Shown here one piece after another: positions 24,918 through 32,600 of a DNA stretch of 35,559 bases. Source of the stretch: Acidimicrobiia bacterium (GTDB taxonomy: Bacteria > Actinomycetota > Acidimicrobiia > Acidimicrobiales > SZUA-35); assembly GCA_003231975.1 (NCBI GenBank), contig QIKW01000128.1:1-35559 (forward strand), given 5' to 3'. Below the pieces are notes generated by a model. It worked only from the letters and a program-made list of their open reading frames with translations, did not search any database and had not been told where the DNA came from. Position 1 is the stretch's first letter; every line of letters starts with the position of its first letter. The position numbers were made by a program, and so were the translations under genes.

Positions 24918-25166
24918 ATGGACACCAACTGGATGGCCACCGGCAATTGCAACAACCACCCGCCTGCGGTCTTTTTCCCAAGCGATGGAGTTGGCGTAGA
25001 GATCGCCAAGAAAATCTGCAGCACTTGCCCTGTACAGGACGCCTGCCTCGAGCACGCTCTTACCAGCCGGATCGACCACGGCGTGTGGGGTGGAACCTCA
25101 GAGCGCCAGCGGCGGCGGATCCTGAAAGCCAGGCGAGCCGAGAAGAAAATGCCTGCCAGGGCCTAA
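24918..25166 (+). CDS. WhiB-family Fe-S regulator (plus strand)
   Basis: The 82-aa product is a compact WhiB-like protein. Four cysteines (C11, C34, C37, C43; pattern C-x22-C-x2-C-x5-C) bind the redox-sensitive [4Fe-4S] cluster, and GVWGGTSERQRRR forms the turn and basic tail that contacts DNA. WhiB-like proteins act by binding region 4 of the primary sigma factor. The open frame extends far upstream but only the part from ATG 24918 (MDTNW) looks like protein. An ECF-type promoter lies directly in front. It converges on the anti-sigma gene with one base between them. The subgroup cannot be assigned with certainty. Confidence 0.93.
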   Translation: MDTNWMATGNCNNHPPAVFFPSDGVGVEIAKKICSTCPVQDACLEHALTSRIDHGVWGGTSERQRRRILKARRAEKKMPARA

Positions 25167-25167
25167 C

Positions 25168-25881
25168 TCAGCTGAGGTCGGGGAAGCCCAGCTCTCGCGT
25201 TATCGAATTCACCAGGTCGGTGAAACCCGCCGTCTTTGAGCGATGGGGAATTTCCTGCACGGCGTCGGCTACTTCGGCCGCACTGAGACCAACGATCGTG
25301 ACAGCTGAGTCTGCTGTTTCCAGAACGACAACTGACGCGTCTGGATCGACCCAAGCCAGAACACCATCGATCATCACCCGCTCGCCCTCAGGAAGTTCGT
25401 CGAACTTCACTCTCCCTGGCTGACTAAAGATGGAGACAGGCTGGCGCTCATGGGCATAAAGCACCTGAACGAGATCGCTCTCGGCTATGAAAGTTGCCCG
25501 CAGGTCCATGTCGTCGGTGGTGCGCAACGGAGTTTCTGAAAACTCTGGGGCAACTTCTTCGAACCCGCTGGAGCTAACCGGATTGACACCCTCTGACCCA
25601 CCGGCCTGGGCCGCGGCGTGGCGAGCAGTGAGAGTGCGCAGTTCGGGCACAATCCCCGGTCGGCCGAAGGCGCCCGTGACATACCAGAGGCCGAACGTGA
25701 GCATGGCAACGCCGGTGAGCCCAACCAGCAGCCTGCCTGCGAACAAGGGTCGGTGGTCCACGGCCTCTGCTATAAACCCGGCCGGTGGCTCCACCAGGGG
25801 CAGCCCCGCCAAAGCGGCCGCCACCTCGTCCTCCCAGGACTCTTCTGGGACCATTGCGGGGTCGCTGAACTCCCTGGTCAT
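25168..25881 (-). CDS. Membrane anti-sigma factor-like protein
   Basis: The 237-aa protein begins with a 45-residue acidic cytoplasmic segment (EESWEDEVAAALAGLPLVEPP) followed by one transmembrane helix (LLVGLTGVAMLTFGLWYVTGAF, about residues 51-72) and an extracytoplasmic domain. It overlaps the ECF sigma gene by 4 bp, the standard arrangement for a cognate anti-sigma factor. The zinc-binding HxxxCxxC motif of ZAS anti-sigmas such as RseA is absent, so sigma binding must use another fold. The outer domain has no recognised motif and may be the stress sensor. The role rests on position and topology, not on sequence similarity. Confidence 0.72.
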   Translation of the reverse strand: MTREFSDPAMVPEESWEDEVAAALAGLPLVEPPAGFIAEAVDHRPLFAGRLLVGLTGVAMLTFGLWYVTGAFGRPGIVPELRTLTARHAAAQAGGSEGVNPVSSSGFEEVAPEFSETPLRTTDDMDLRATFIAESDLVQVLYAHERQPVSIFSQPGRVKFDELPEGERVMIDGVLAWVDPDASVVVLETADSAVTIVGLSAAEVADAVQEIPHRSKTAGFTDLVNSITRELGFPDLS

Positions 25882-26405
25882 ACGCTCAACGCTTCTTTCA
25901 GCCTGCCGCGGCCCCTGTGAATCCGGCTGCGCACCGTGCCGATAGGCGCCCCGGTGTGCTCTGCGATTTCCTCATAGGAGTAGCCAAGAACGTCTTTGAG
26001 TACAACAGCCACCCGAAACTCGGGTGGGAGATCGTCCAGCAGTTGTTGGAGATCGTCTGGCAGGCCTCGCTGGGCCAACTCGGCATCAACCCCCGGAGAT
26101 CCTTCGATCACCCGATCTGGATCGTCTGGGAGGGGCTGTGTGGGCCGCCGCTTCTGTTTGCGGACGCGATCCAGGAATGTGTTCGTCGTTATTCTGCTGA
26201 GCCAACCTTCGAAGTTGCCGGGTTGGTAGTTGGCCAAGCCTCTACGAACTCGCAAGAGAACCTCTTGGACCAGATCTTGGGAGTCCTGATGATTTCCACA
26301 AAGCCGGTAGGCCAGGCTGTACAGGAAACGCCCATGAGTGTGAGCCACCTCTTCCCAAGTCGGGACCGAGGCCGGACCGGCAGGCGGCCTCTGGACATGG
26401 GTCAC
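25878..26405 (-). CDS. ECF RNA polymerase sigma factor, SigE-like
   Basis: The 175-aa protein has sigma region 2 (DSQDLVQEVLLRVRRGLANY with FEGWLSRITTNTFLDRVRKQ, about residues 40-85) and region 4 (LPPEFRVAVVLKDVLGYSYE then IGTVRSRIHRGRGRLKEAL, about 125-173), and no regions 1 or 3. The FEGWL-ITTN block closely resembles mycobacterial SigE, an envelope-stress sigma factor. The GTG start is 22 nt from the predicted transcription start. The neighbourhood (tatA upstream, membrane anti-sigma downstream) recalls the mycobacterial sigE-rseA-htrA-tatB cluster. An ECF promoter in front of it suggests autoregulation. Confidence 0.95.
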   Translation of the reverse strand: MTHVQRPPAGPASVPTWEEVAHTHGRFLYSLAYRLCGNHQDSQDLVQEVLLRVRRGLANYQPGNFEGWLSRITTNTFLDRVRKQKRRPTQPLPDDPDRVIEGSPGVDAELAQRGLPDDLQQLLDDLPPEFRVAVVLKDVLGYSYEEIAEHTGAPIGTVRSRIHRGRGRLKEALSV

Positions 26406-26433
26406 AGGAGTCGTTCTATCGATCGTGGTTCAC

Positions 26434-26459
26434 AACGGCCTTTGGCCGCCGGGGGTTCC
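26434..26459 (-). promoter_or_regulatory. ECF-type promoter of the sigma factor gene (GGAACC-N16-CGTT)
   Basis: On the minus strand GGAACC (26454-26459) is followed after 16 nt by CGTT (26434-26437), a textbook ECF group promoter. It sits in the 58-bp gap between tatA and the sigma gene, so the sigma factor probably activates its own transcription. Confidence 0.72.
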
Positions 26460-26463
26460 CCGA

Positions 26464-26652
26464 TCAGGAAGTCTTTTCTTCGCTGGAGTCAGCAGCTTCT
26501 GCAATTTCTTCCCCGGCCTCGTCAAGGCCGGTACGGAACTCTTTCTGTGCTTTTCCGATGTTGCGGGCAAGCTGAGGCAACTTGGCGCCACCGAACAGCA
26601 CAAGAAGAATCACGAGAATGATAAGCAGTTCGCTTGGTTTCAGATTCGGCAT
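26464..26652 (-). CDS. tatA: Twin-arginine translocase subunit TatA
   Basis: The 62-aa protein has one N-terminal transmembrane helix (ELLIILVILLVLFGGAKLP), the FG hinge of the family, an amphipathic helix (QLARNIGKAQKEFRTGL) and an acidic tail (EEIAEAADSSEEKTS). TatA oligomers form the channel through which folded proteins with twin-arginine signals cross the membrane. TatA and TatB are hard to separate at this length, but the tail is short, which favours TatA. The gene lies between whiB and the ECF sigma gene. TAGCCT ends 6 nt before the ATG. Confidence 0.92.
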   Translation of the reverse strand: MPNLKPSELLIILVILLVLFGGAKLPQLARNIGKAQKEFRTGLDEAGEEIAEAADSSEEKTS

Positions 26653-26658
26653 GCCACA

Positions 26659-26664
26659 AGGCTA
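26659..26664 (-). promoter_or_regulatory. -10 box TAGCCT of tatA
   Basis: TAGCCT ends 6 nt before ATG 26652 with no Shine-Dalgarno sequence, fitting leaderless transcription. It lies in the 35-bp gap after whiB. Confidence 0.45.
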
Positions 26665-26687
26665 ACCCACGCCGAAGCGAAGCGCGT

Positions 26688-26975
26688 TCAGGCAGACTCG
26701 GTGATTGCGGTGGCCGCTTCGCGCTCAAGCACCCGACGGCGCCGGATGCGGCGCCGTTCACGCTCGCTCATTCCGCCCCAAATACCGAACTTCTCGCCGT
26801 TCGCCAGGGCAAACTCGAGGCAGTCTTCACGAACCACGCAACCTCGGCACACCTCTTTGGCTTCACGGGTGGAGGCCCCACGTTCGGGGAAGAAGAGATC
26901 TGGGTCTACCCCAAGGCAGTTCGAAAGCTCCTGCCAGGAGGTGTCGAGCATGATGTGTTTTCGCCCGATTCGCAT
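26688..26975 (-). CDS. WhiB-family Fe-S regulator (minus strand)
   Basis: ATG 26975 is preceded by GGAGGA at proper spacing and gives 95 aa; 15 more codons are open upstream but lack a ribosome site. Cysteines 20, 43, 46 and 52 are arranged C-x22-C-x2-C-x5-C, the same spacing as in the other WhiB protein of this window, and bind an Fe-S cluster. GIWGGMSERERRRIRRRR is the DNA-contacting turn and basic tail. The spacing and the LFFPERG block resemble essential WhiB2/WhmD-type or WhiB1-type proteins. It has a clear promoter and is followed by tatA and the ECF sigma gene. Confidence 0.94.
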   Translation of the reverse strand: MRIGRKHIMLDTSWQELSNCLGVDPDLFFPERGASTREAKEVCRGCVVREDCLEFALANGEKFGIWGGMSERERRRIRRRRVLEREAATAITESA

Positions 26976-27040
26976 CTTATTGCTCCTCCGCCGCTTGACG
27001 CGACCTCGAGGGATTGCCACGCCGTAATTACAACGATGTG

Positions 27041-27069
27041 ATAATGCCCGTTTTTGGCGCGATTTACAA
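27041..27069 (-). promoter_or_regulatory. Promoter of the minus-strand whiB
   Basis: On the minus strand TTGTAA (27064-27069) and CATTAT (27041-27046) are separated by 17 nt, both close to primary-sigma consensus. The implied leader is about 60 nt and contains the GGAGGA ribosome site. Confidence 0.6.
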
Positions 27070-27138
27070 GACCTAGAGCAGGATTTTCAAAGATTCTCGG
27101 GTGATGCCACCCAATCGGACCTGGGTCGTTCCCGGTGA

Positions 27139-29166
27139 TCAACGACCCTTCAGCAGCCTTCGTTTGTGCTCGATGAAGTCGACAAGCACGTAGTCGCCGA
27201 GGTTCTGGGGGGTGGTGAAGAAGGCCCGGCCCCGGTTTAACTCGGTCAACCGCTCGATGAAATGACGCAATCCCTGGTCTGGATCGAGCATGAACGTGTT
27301 GATCGTGATGCCTGCCTTTGTGCACCTCATTGCCTCGGCCATCGTTTGGTCAACGGTCTCCCGAATTGGTGGGTAGGCAAAGAACGGTGTGCCGTCGTCG
27401 AGCAGGTGAGCGGTTGGTTCGCCGTCCGTGATCATGATGATCTGCTTCGTGCCGGACTGGCGGGCCAGCATCCGCTGAGCCAACTGGAAGGCATGCTGCA
27501 TGTTTGTGCCATAGACGTAGTCCCAGCTGACCTCGGGCAACTCGCCGGGCTTGAGCTCACGAGCCAACTCGTTGAACCCCACGATCCCCAGGTAGTCGTT
27601 TGGGAACTGGGTTGAGATCAGCGAGTACAGCGCCATTGCCACTTTCTTGGCTGGCAGAAAGTTGTCTCGCATCGGCATCGAAAGAGACAGGTCCAACAGC
27701 AGCACGGTGCTGGACCGCACCTGTTTTTCGGTGCGTTCAATCTCGAAGTCATCGGGAATCAGTTGCACAGGCGTTCCCCCGCCGGAGCGGCGAATAGCAT
27801 TGCGAACCGTTCGCTCGATGTTGAGGTTGAACGGGTCTCCAAACTCGTAGGGCTTGGTGTCGTAGTTGCGTTCGTGGCCTAGCCCAGAGCTTGCTGTTTC
27901 GTGGCGACCAAGCTTGTCTGATGCCAGCTTCTTGAACAGGTCGCCAAGGGCCTGTTGGCCCAACCTGCGGAGCCCGCGTGGGGTCAGCTCCAACCGACCC
28001 TCCTTGCTGTGCACCATGCCAGCGTCCTCAAGCATCTTGGCCAGTTCGCTTACCCGCTTCAGGCTTCTGGCCGCATCTTGTCCCAGCAACTGCTCCACCC
28101 GATCCATGTCAACCTCGGCCAGGGCCTGGGGCGAGGCAGGCGAGCGGAGGAATTGTTCCAGCTGGTCAAGCTGACCAAGCTCCCTCATCATCTGCGATGC
28201 GTCGGCCAACCCCAAGGGGTCGAACCCCTCAAAGTCGTAGCTCTGTTGCCAGCCCATGTCTGGGAACATCTCTTGCAGGTTCTGGCCAAGGCGGCTCATC
28301 TCGAAGTTCAGATCCAGATCTTCCATCAGCTGGTTCGACAGATCCATCAGCTGCTGGCGCTGCTCTGGGGTCATAGAGTTCAACAACGCCTGCATTGCTG
28401 CCTGCTGGGCAGCCATCTGCTCAAGCAGTTCGTCGAGGGTTTGGGGGTTGTTCGGGAAGAAGTCTCCGTAGTCCTCCATGAACTTTTCGAAGTCTGGCTC
28501 TTGCCCCGCAGCCCGCTGTTCGAGCATGTGGTTCAGCTCGGCGATCATGTCTTTCATGCGGGCCAGTTCCTCTGGCGACATGTTTTCCATTGCGTCTGTC
28601 ATCTGGCCGAACTGCTGGCTCACCATCTCTTGGCGTAGTTGGTCCAGCAACTCTTCGAACGCCTGTTTTGCCTGGTCGGACTCGAAGTCGTAGTTCTGTA
28701 GAGAGCGCACCTTGCCTGCCAGGTCATCTGGCAGCAGCCCAAGCTCCAGCTCTTTGGAGGTAGTCGTTTCCTTGGCCAGCTCGGCGTTGCGCTGATCTGA
28801 CTTGGATGTGTTTGGATCCCCAAGCTGCATGTCGGCCAGTGCTTGGCGGTCGCTCAGGCCCTCGCGTTCCTGGCTGACCAGATCGTTTAGCGCCTCGTTG
28901 ATCTCGTCGTAGACGCCACCAAGATTGCTGTTTTCCAGCCGCTCGGCCCGTTCCTGGCGAAGCCTTTCCAGGATTTCGCGCAAGCCCTGCACGTGTTCTC
29001 CGTTGCGATCCTCGAAGCCTTCCTGCATTAACCGCCGCAGGGCGGCCATTGGGTCTCCGTGATACAGCAGGTCGTCGGTGAGCTCGCCCATGATGTCGAA
29101 GCCGTCAAGGTCGAACCCGGTCTGAGACCCATCCCAACTCGAATATCGAAACCGATGTCCAATCAC
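27139..29166 (-). CDS. Von Willebrand factor A domain protein
   Basis: This 675-aa protein has a long Glu/Gln/Met-rich helical region (about 80-340) and a C-terminal VWA domain from about residue 485. The metal site DLSLSMP (MIDAS, DxSxS) is intact, and TDGEPT supplies the later Asp. Proteins of this size in actinobacteria (for example mycobacterial Rv0959, from memory) are encoded beside a magnesium chelatase/MoxR-type AAA+ ATPase and probably work with it as a metal-dependent chaperone. No such ATPase gene lies on either side here. The start is GTG 29166, 6 nt behind a TAGGGT box. Upstream lies the repeat block. Confidence 0.88.
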   Translation of the reverse strand: MIGHRFRYSSWDGSQTGFDLDGFDIMGELTDDLLYHGDPMAALRRLMQEGFEDRNGEHVQGLREILERLRQERAERLENSNLGGVYDEINEALNDLVSQEREGLSDRQALADMQLGDPNTSKSDQRNAELAKETTTSKELELGLLPDDLAGKVRSLQNYDFESDQAKQAFEELLDQLRQEMVSQQFGQMTDAMENMSPEELARMKDMIAELNHMLEQRAAGQEPDFEKFMEDYGDFFPNNPQTLDELLEQMAAQQAAMQALLNSMTPEQRQQLMDLSNQLMEDLDLNFEMSRLGQNLQEMFPDMGWQQSYDFEGFDPLGLADASQMMRELGQLDQLEQFLRSPASPQALAEVDMDRVEQLLGQDAARSLKRVSELAKMLEDAGMVHSKEGRLELTPRGLRRLGQQALGDLFKKLASDKLGRHETASSGLGHERNYDTKPYEFGDPFNLNIERTVRNAIRRSGGGTPVQLIPDDFEIERTEKQVRSSTVLLLDLSLSMPMRDNFLPAKKVAMALYSLISTQFPNDYLGIVGFNELARELKPGELPEVSWDYVYGTNMQHAFQLAQRMLARQSGTKQIIMITDGEPTAHLLDDGTPFFAYPPIRETVDQTMAEAMRCTKAGITINTFMLDPDQGLRHFIERLTELNRGRAFFTTPQNLGDYVLVDFIEHKRRLLKGR

Positions 29167-29172
29167 CCAAGA

Positions 29173-29178
29173 ACCCTA
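29173..29178 (-). promoter_or_regulatory. -10 box TAGGGT of the VWA gene
   Basis: TAGGGT ends 6 nt before GTG 29166, leaderless geometry. It is the first feature after the repeat block. Confidence 0.4.
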
Positions 29179-29207
29179 CTGGCCCGACCCGAACCAAGTT
29201 GACCCAG

Positions 29208-29255
29208 GAACTGGAATGGATTAGCGCAGTAAACTCGCCTAACCCATTCCAGTTC
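29208..29255. repeat. Long stem-loop IR1
   Basis: GAACTGGAATGG (29208-29219) pairs perfectly with CCATTCCAGTTC (29244-29255). The loop extends the stem with TTAG/CTAA. It shares its arm sequence with IR3, so the two are related copies. Confidence 0.85.
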
Positions 29256-29264
29256 GCGCTCTGG

Positions 29265-29321
29265 GACCATTCTGGGTGGCCCTACTATGGTTTTCCGGGG
29301 GTACGAGCACCCAGAATGGTC
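29265..29321. repeat. Long stem-loop IR2
   Basis: GACCATTCTGGGTG (29265-29278) pairs over 14 bp without mismatch with CACCCAGAATGGTC (29308-29321) around a 29-nt loop. The arm sequence is unrelated to IR1 and IR3. Confidence 0.85.
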
Positions 29322-29329
29322 GCGCCTCT

Positions 29330-29372
29330 CAGATGGGCGAAGCCGGACCTGCGAAAGCAGGTCCCAACATCA
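29330..29372. repeat. Direct repeat unit DR1
   Basis: The first of three copies of a 43-bp element beginning CAGATGGGCGAAGCC, with one mismatch to the others. It contains the small hairpin GGC-GAA-GCC and the strong hairpin GGACCTGC-GAAA-GCAGGTCC, a GNRA-type tetraloop on the plus strand. Confidence 0.85.
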
Positions 29373-29432
29373 GAACCGAACTGGCATGGAATAGTGGCGA
29401 AAACGCTCTTAATCCATGCCAGTTCGCGGTTC
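29371..29432. repeat. Long stem-loop IR3
   Basis: CGAACTGGCATGGA (29377-29390) pairs perfectly with TCCATGCCAGTTCG (29413-29426). The stem continues outward as CAGAAC/GTTCTG with a 2-nt bulge, about 20 bp in all. It is a diverged copy of IR1 and abuts DR1. Confidence 0.85.
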
Positions 29433-29506
29433 TGAGAAATTTGGGAGGCCCCGACCCGAAAAAAGCACGGCACAAACACCCAAAACTCGGCCGAGCTTCT
29501 CACGCG

Positions 29507-29525
29507 TGGTCGCCTTCGGCGACCA
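29507..29525. repeat. Hairpin preceding DR2
   Basis: TGGTCGCC and GGCGACCA form an 8-bp stem with loop TTC. It holds the same position before DR2 as the hairpin at 29598-29614 holds before DR3, although the stem sequences differ. Confidence 0.7.
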
Positions 29526-29537
29526 GCGCTGAGGAAA

Positions 29538-29589
29538 TGACCCAGATGGGCGAAGCCGGACCTGCGAAAGCAGGTCCCAATATCACAGC
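29538..29589. repeat. Direct repeat unit DR2
   Basis: A 52-bp sequence identical to DR3 (29628-29679), offset by exactly 90 bp. The core hairpin lies at 29558-29577. Confidence 0.9.
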
Positions 29590-29597
29590 CCACGCGT

Positions 29598-29614
29598 TGC
29601 CGACGGCGTCGGCA
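29598..29614. repeat. Hairpin preceding DR3
   Basis: TGCCGAC and GTCGGCA form a 7-bp stem with loop GGC, extended by GCG/CGC across one bulged base. Confidence 0.7.
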
Positions 29615-29627
29615 CGCAGCGAGAAAG

Positions 29628-29679
29628 TGACCCAGATGGGCGAAGCCGGACCTGCGAAAGCAGGTCCCAATATCACAGC
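29628..29679. repeat. Direct repeat unit DR3, overlapping the metH stop codon
   Basis: This copy is identical to DR2 over 52 bp. On the minus strand its right end supplies the last codon and the TGA stop of metH (29673-29675). Confidence 0.9.
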
Positions 29680-32600
29680 ACTGGGCCAAGCCAGCGGGCG
29701 GCTTCGTCAACCGGAATGCCTTTGCGGGCCGCGTAGTCTTCCAATTGGTCTTGGCCAACTTGGCGCACGCCGAAGTAGCGGCTCTGAGGGTTGGCGAAGT
29801 AGAGGCCGCTGACAGAAGCGGCTGGGTCCATCGCATAGGACTCGGTTAGGTTCACCCCAATTGCATTTGGTGCGTCGAGCAAGCTGAAGATGGTTCGCTT
29901 CTCGGTGTGATCCGGGCACGCGGGATAGCCAGGAGCGGGCCGGATTCCCTGGTAGCTCTCTTTGACCAGCTCGACGTTGCTGAACTCTTCGTTTTGATAG
30001 CCCCAGAGTTCGGTGCGCACCAGGTGGTGCACATACTCAGCACAGGCCTCGGCCAGGCGGTCTGCCAATGCCTTGAGCATGATGGACGAGTAGTCGTCGT
30101 TTGCCGCCTCGAAGGCGGCTGATCGTTCGGCAACGCCGTCTCCGGTGGTAACCGCGAAGGCCCCGATGTGGTCCTTCAGGCCGGAGGCATGGGGGGCAAC
30201 AAAGTCGGCAAGCGCAAAGTTGGGGCGATCGTCTGGGTGCGAGACTTGCTGACGGAGCGTGTGCAGGGTTGCCAGTGGCACAGATCGACTGGTGTCGTCA
30301 TAAAGGGTGATGTCGTCGCCGTTGGAGTTGGCGGGCCAGAAACCAATAACGACCTTGGCTGTCAACCACTGCTGGTTGATGATCTGGGCAAGCATCTTCT
30401 CGCCATCGGCAAACACGCCTCTGGCCGCTTCGCCAACAACCTCGTTGTTTAGGATTCGCGGGTACGCACCAGCGAGGTCCCACGTGCGGAAGAAGGGAGT
30501 CCAATCGATGTACTCAGCCAGCGTGGCAAGCGAGATGTCGCTGAGAACGCGGCTGCCGGTAAAGGTGGGTTCAATTGGTGAGAACGTTGGCCACTGAATC
30601 TGAACGGAGTTGGCTCTGGCGTCTTCGATGCTCACCAGCTTTGGGCCAGAGCCTGCTGCCCTGGCAACCCGAACAGACTCGTACTCTGCCTTCAGCTCAC
30701 TTTGGAAGGCGGCGCTCTTAGAGCCAAGCAGTTTGCTAACCACCCCAACGGCCCTTGAGGCGTCTGGCACATAGATCACCCCGTTGTCGTAGCCAGGGTC
30801 GATCTTGACAGCGGTGTGAACCCGGCTGGTGGTTGCGCCCCCGATCAGCAGGGGAATGTCGAAGCCTTCGCGTTGCATCTCGCCCGCCACATGCACCATC
30901 TCGTCGAGGCTTGGGGTGATCAGGCCGGAAACACCAACGATGTCTGCCCCCACCTCGCGGGCCGTTTCAAGGATCTTGGCGGCAGGCACCATCACCCCGA
31001 GGTCGATTACCTCATAGTTGTTGCAGGCAAGCACCACGCCCACGATGTTCTTGCCAATGTCGTGCACGTCTCCCTTGGCAGTGGCAAGAACAACCTTGCC
31101 GGCAGCGACCGAGCCATCGCCCGACACGTAGGGCTCGAGGTGAGCGACCGCCTTTTTCATGACGCGGGCGCTCTTCACTACCTGAGGAAGGAACATTTTG
31201 CCAGAGCCAAAAAGGTCGCCAACCACGTTCATACCGTCCATCAGCGGCCCTTCGATCACCTCGAGAGCTCGATCTGAAGCCAGCCTTGCCTCCTCGGCGT
31301 CTTCCACGATGAACTGATCCAGACCGTGAACCAGGGCGTGGACAAGGCGGTCTGTAACGGGCTTTTCCCGCCAGCTCATGTCAACCGCGGCGGCCTGCGC
31401 CTGGCTCTTGGCGTCGCCTGCCACTTCCAGCAATCGGTCGGTGGAATCGGGCCGACGGTTGAACAGAACGTCTTCGATGCGATCTCGCAGATCGTCCGGC
31501 ACATCTTCATAGACAGGGAGACGACCCGCGTTGACAATGGCCAGCCCCAGCCCGGCCTGAACCGCGTGATACAGGAACACCGCGTGCATTGCCTCCCGCA
31601 GCGGATTGTTGCCGCGGAAAGAAAAAGAGAGGTTGGAAAGGCCGCCGGAAACGTGAACGCCCGGCATCCTCTGCTTGATCTCCCTGGCTGCCTCGAGGAA
31701 AGCCAGCCCATATTCGGCATGGCTCTCAATGCCGGTGGCTACTGCGAATATGTTCGGGTCGAAGATGATGTCCTCTGGGGGAAACCCAAGCTCGTCCACC
31801 AGAAGCTTGTAGGCCCGCTCGCACACATCAACCTTCTGCTGGCGGGTCTCGGCCTGGCCACTCTCGTCGAAGGCCATGACAACAACGGCGGCGCCGTAGC
31901 GCCTTGCCGCTCGGGCCTGGGCCAGGAACTGCTGCTCTCCTTCTTTCAGACTGATCGAGTTCACGATCGACTTGCCCTGAACGCACTTCAGCCCTGCCTC
32001 GATCACCGTCCACTTCGAAGAGTCGATCATCACGGGAACTCGGCTGATGTCGGGCTCGGTTGCTATCAAATTCAGGAACCGCACCATGGCGGCTTCGGCA
32101 TCCAACATTCCCTCATCCATGTTGATGTCAATGATCTGCGCGCCGTTCTCGACCTGATCTCTGGCCACACCAACCGCGGTGTCGTAGTCGTCGCCGAGAA
32201 TCAGCTTGGCAAACCGGGCAGAGCCGGTCACGTTCGTTCGCTCGCCAACGTTCACCAACAGCGAATCGCTGTCGATCCGCATTGGTTCCAGGCCAGACAG
32301 CCTGGTGGCTTGGGGCAACTGAGGCACCTCCCTGGGTGCCAGCCCCTTGACCGATGCGGCGATTGCCGCAATGTGGTTAGGAGTGGTGCCACAGCAGCCG
32401 CCAACAAAGTTGAAGGTGCCTGCCTCGGCCAGGTCGGCAATTACAGCCGCGGTTTGTTTTGGTGTTTCGTCGTACTCTCCAAGCTCGTTTGGCAGCCCGG
32501 CATTGGGGTGACAGCTGAGGGCAACGTCGGCCACCCTGGCCAGTTCGCTGATGTGAGGTCGCAGTTCGGTGATTCCAAGGGCGCAGTTGAGGCCAACTGC

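Noticed and set aside
29558-29577. Repeat hairpin as the metH intrinsic terminator
   Set aside because: Stem and loop are suitable, but no T tract follows on the minus strand, and the multiple copies argue for a repeat family instead.
29330-29679. Repeat block as a CRISPR array
   Set aside because: Only three copies with unequal spacing (DR1 is over 200 bp from DR2), the spacer contains hairpins resembling each other, and no cas genes are present.
29285-29836. Minus-strand ORF of 183 aa with repeated [18 protein letters not shown]
   Set aside because: The protein repeat is only the translation of the direct repeats, the frame runs into metH out of phase, and no start signal is present.
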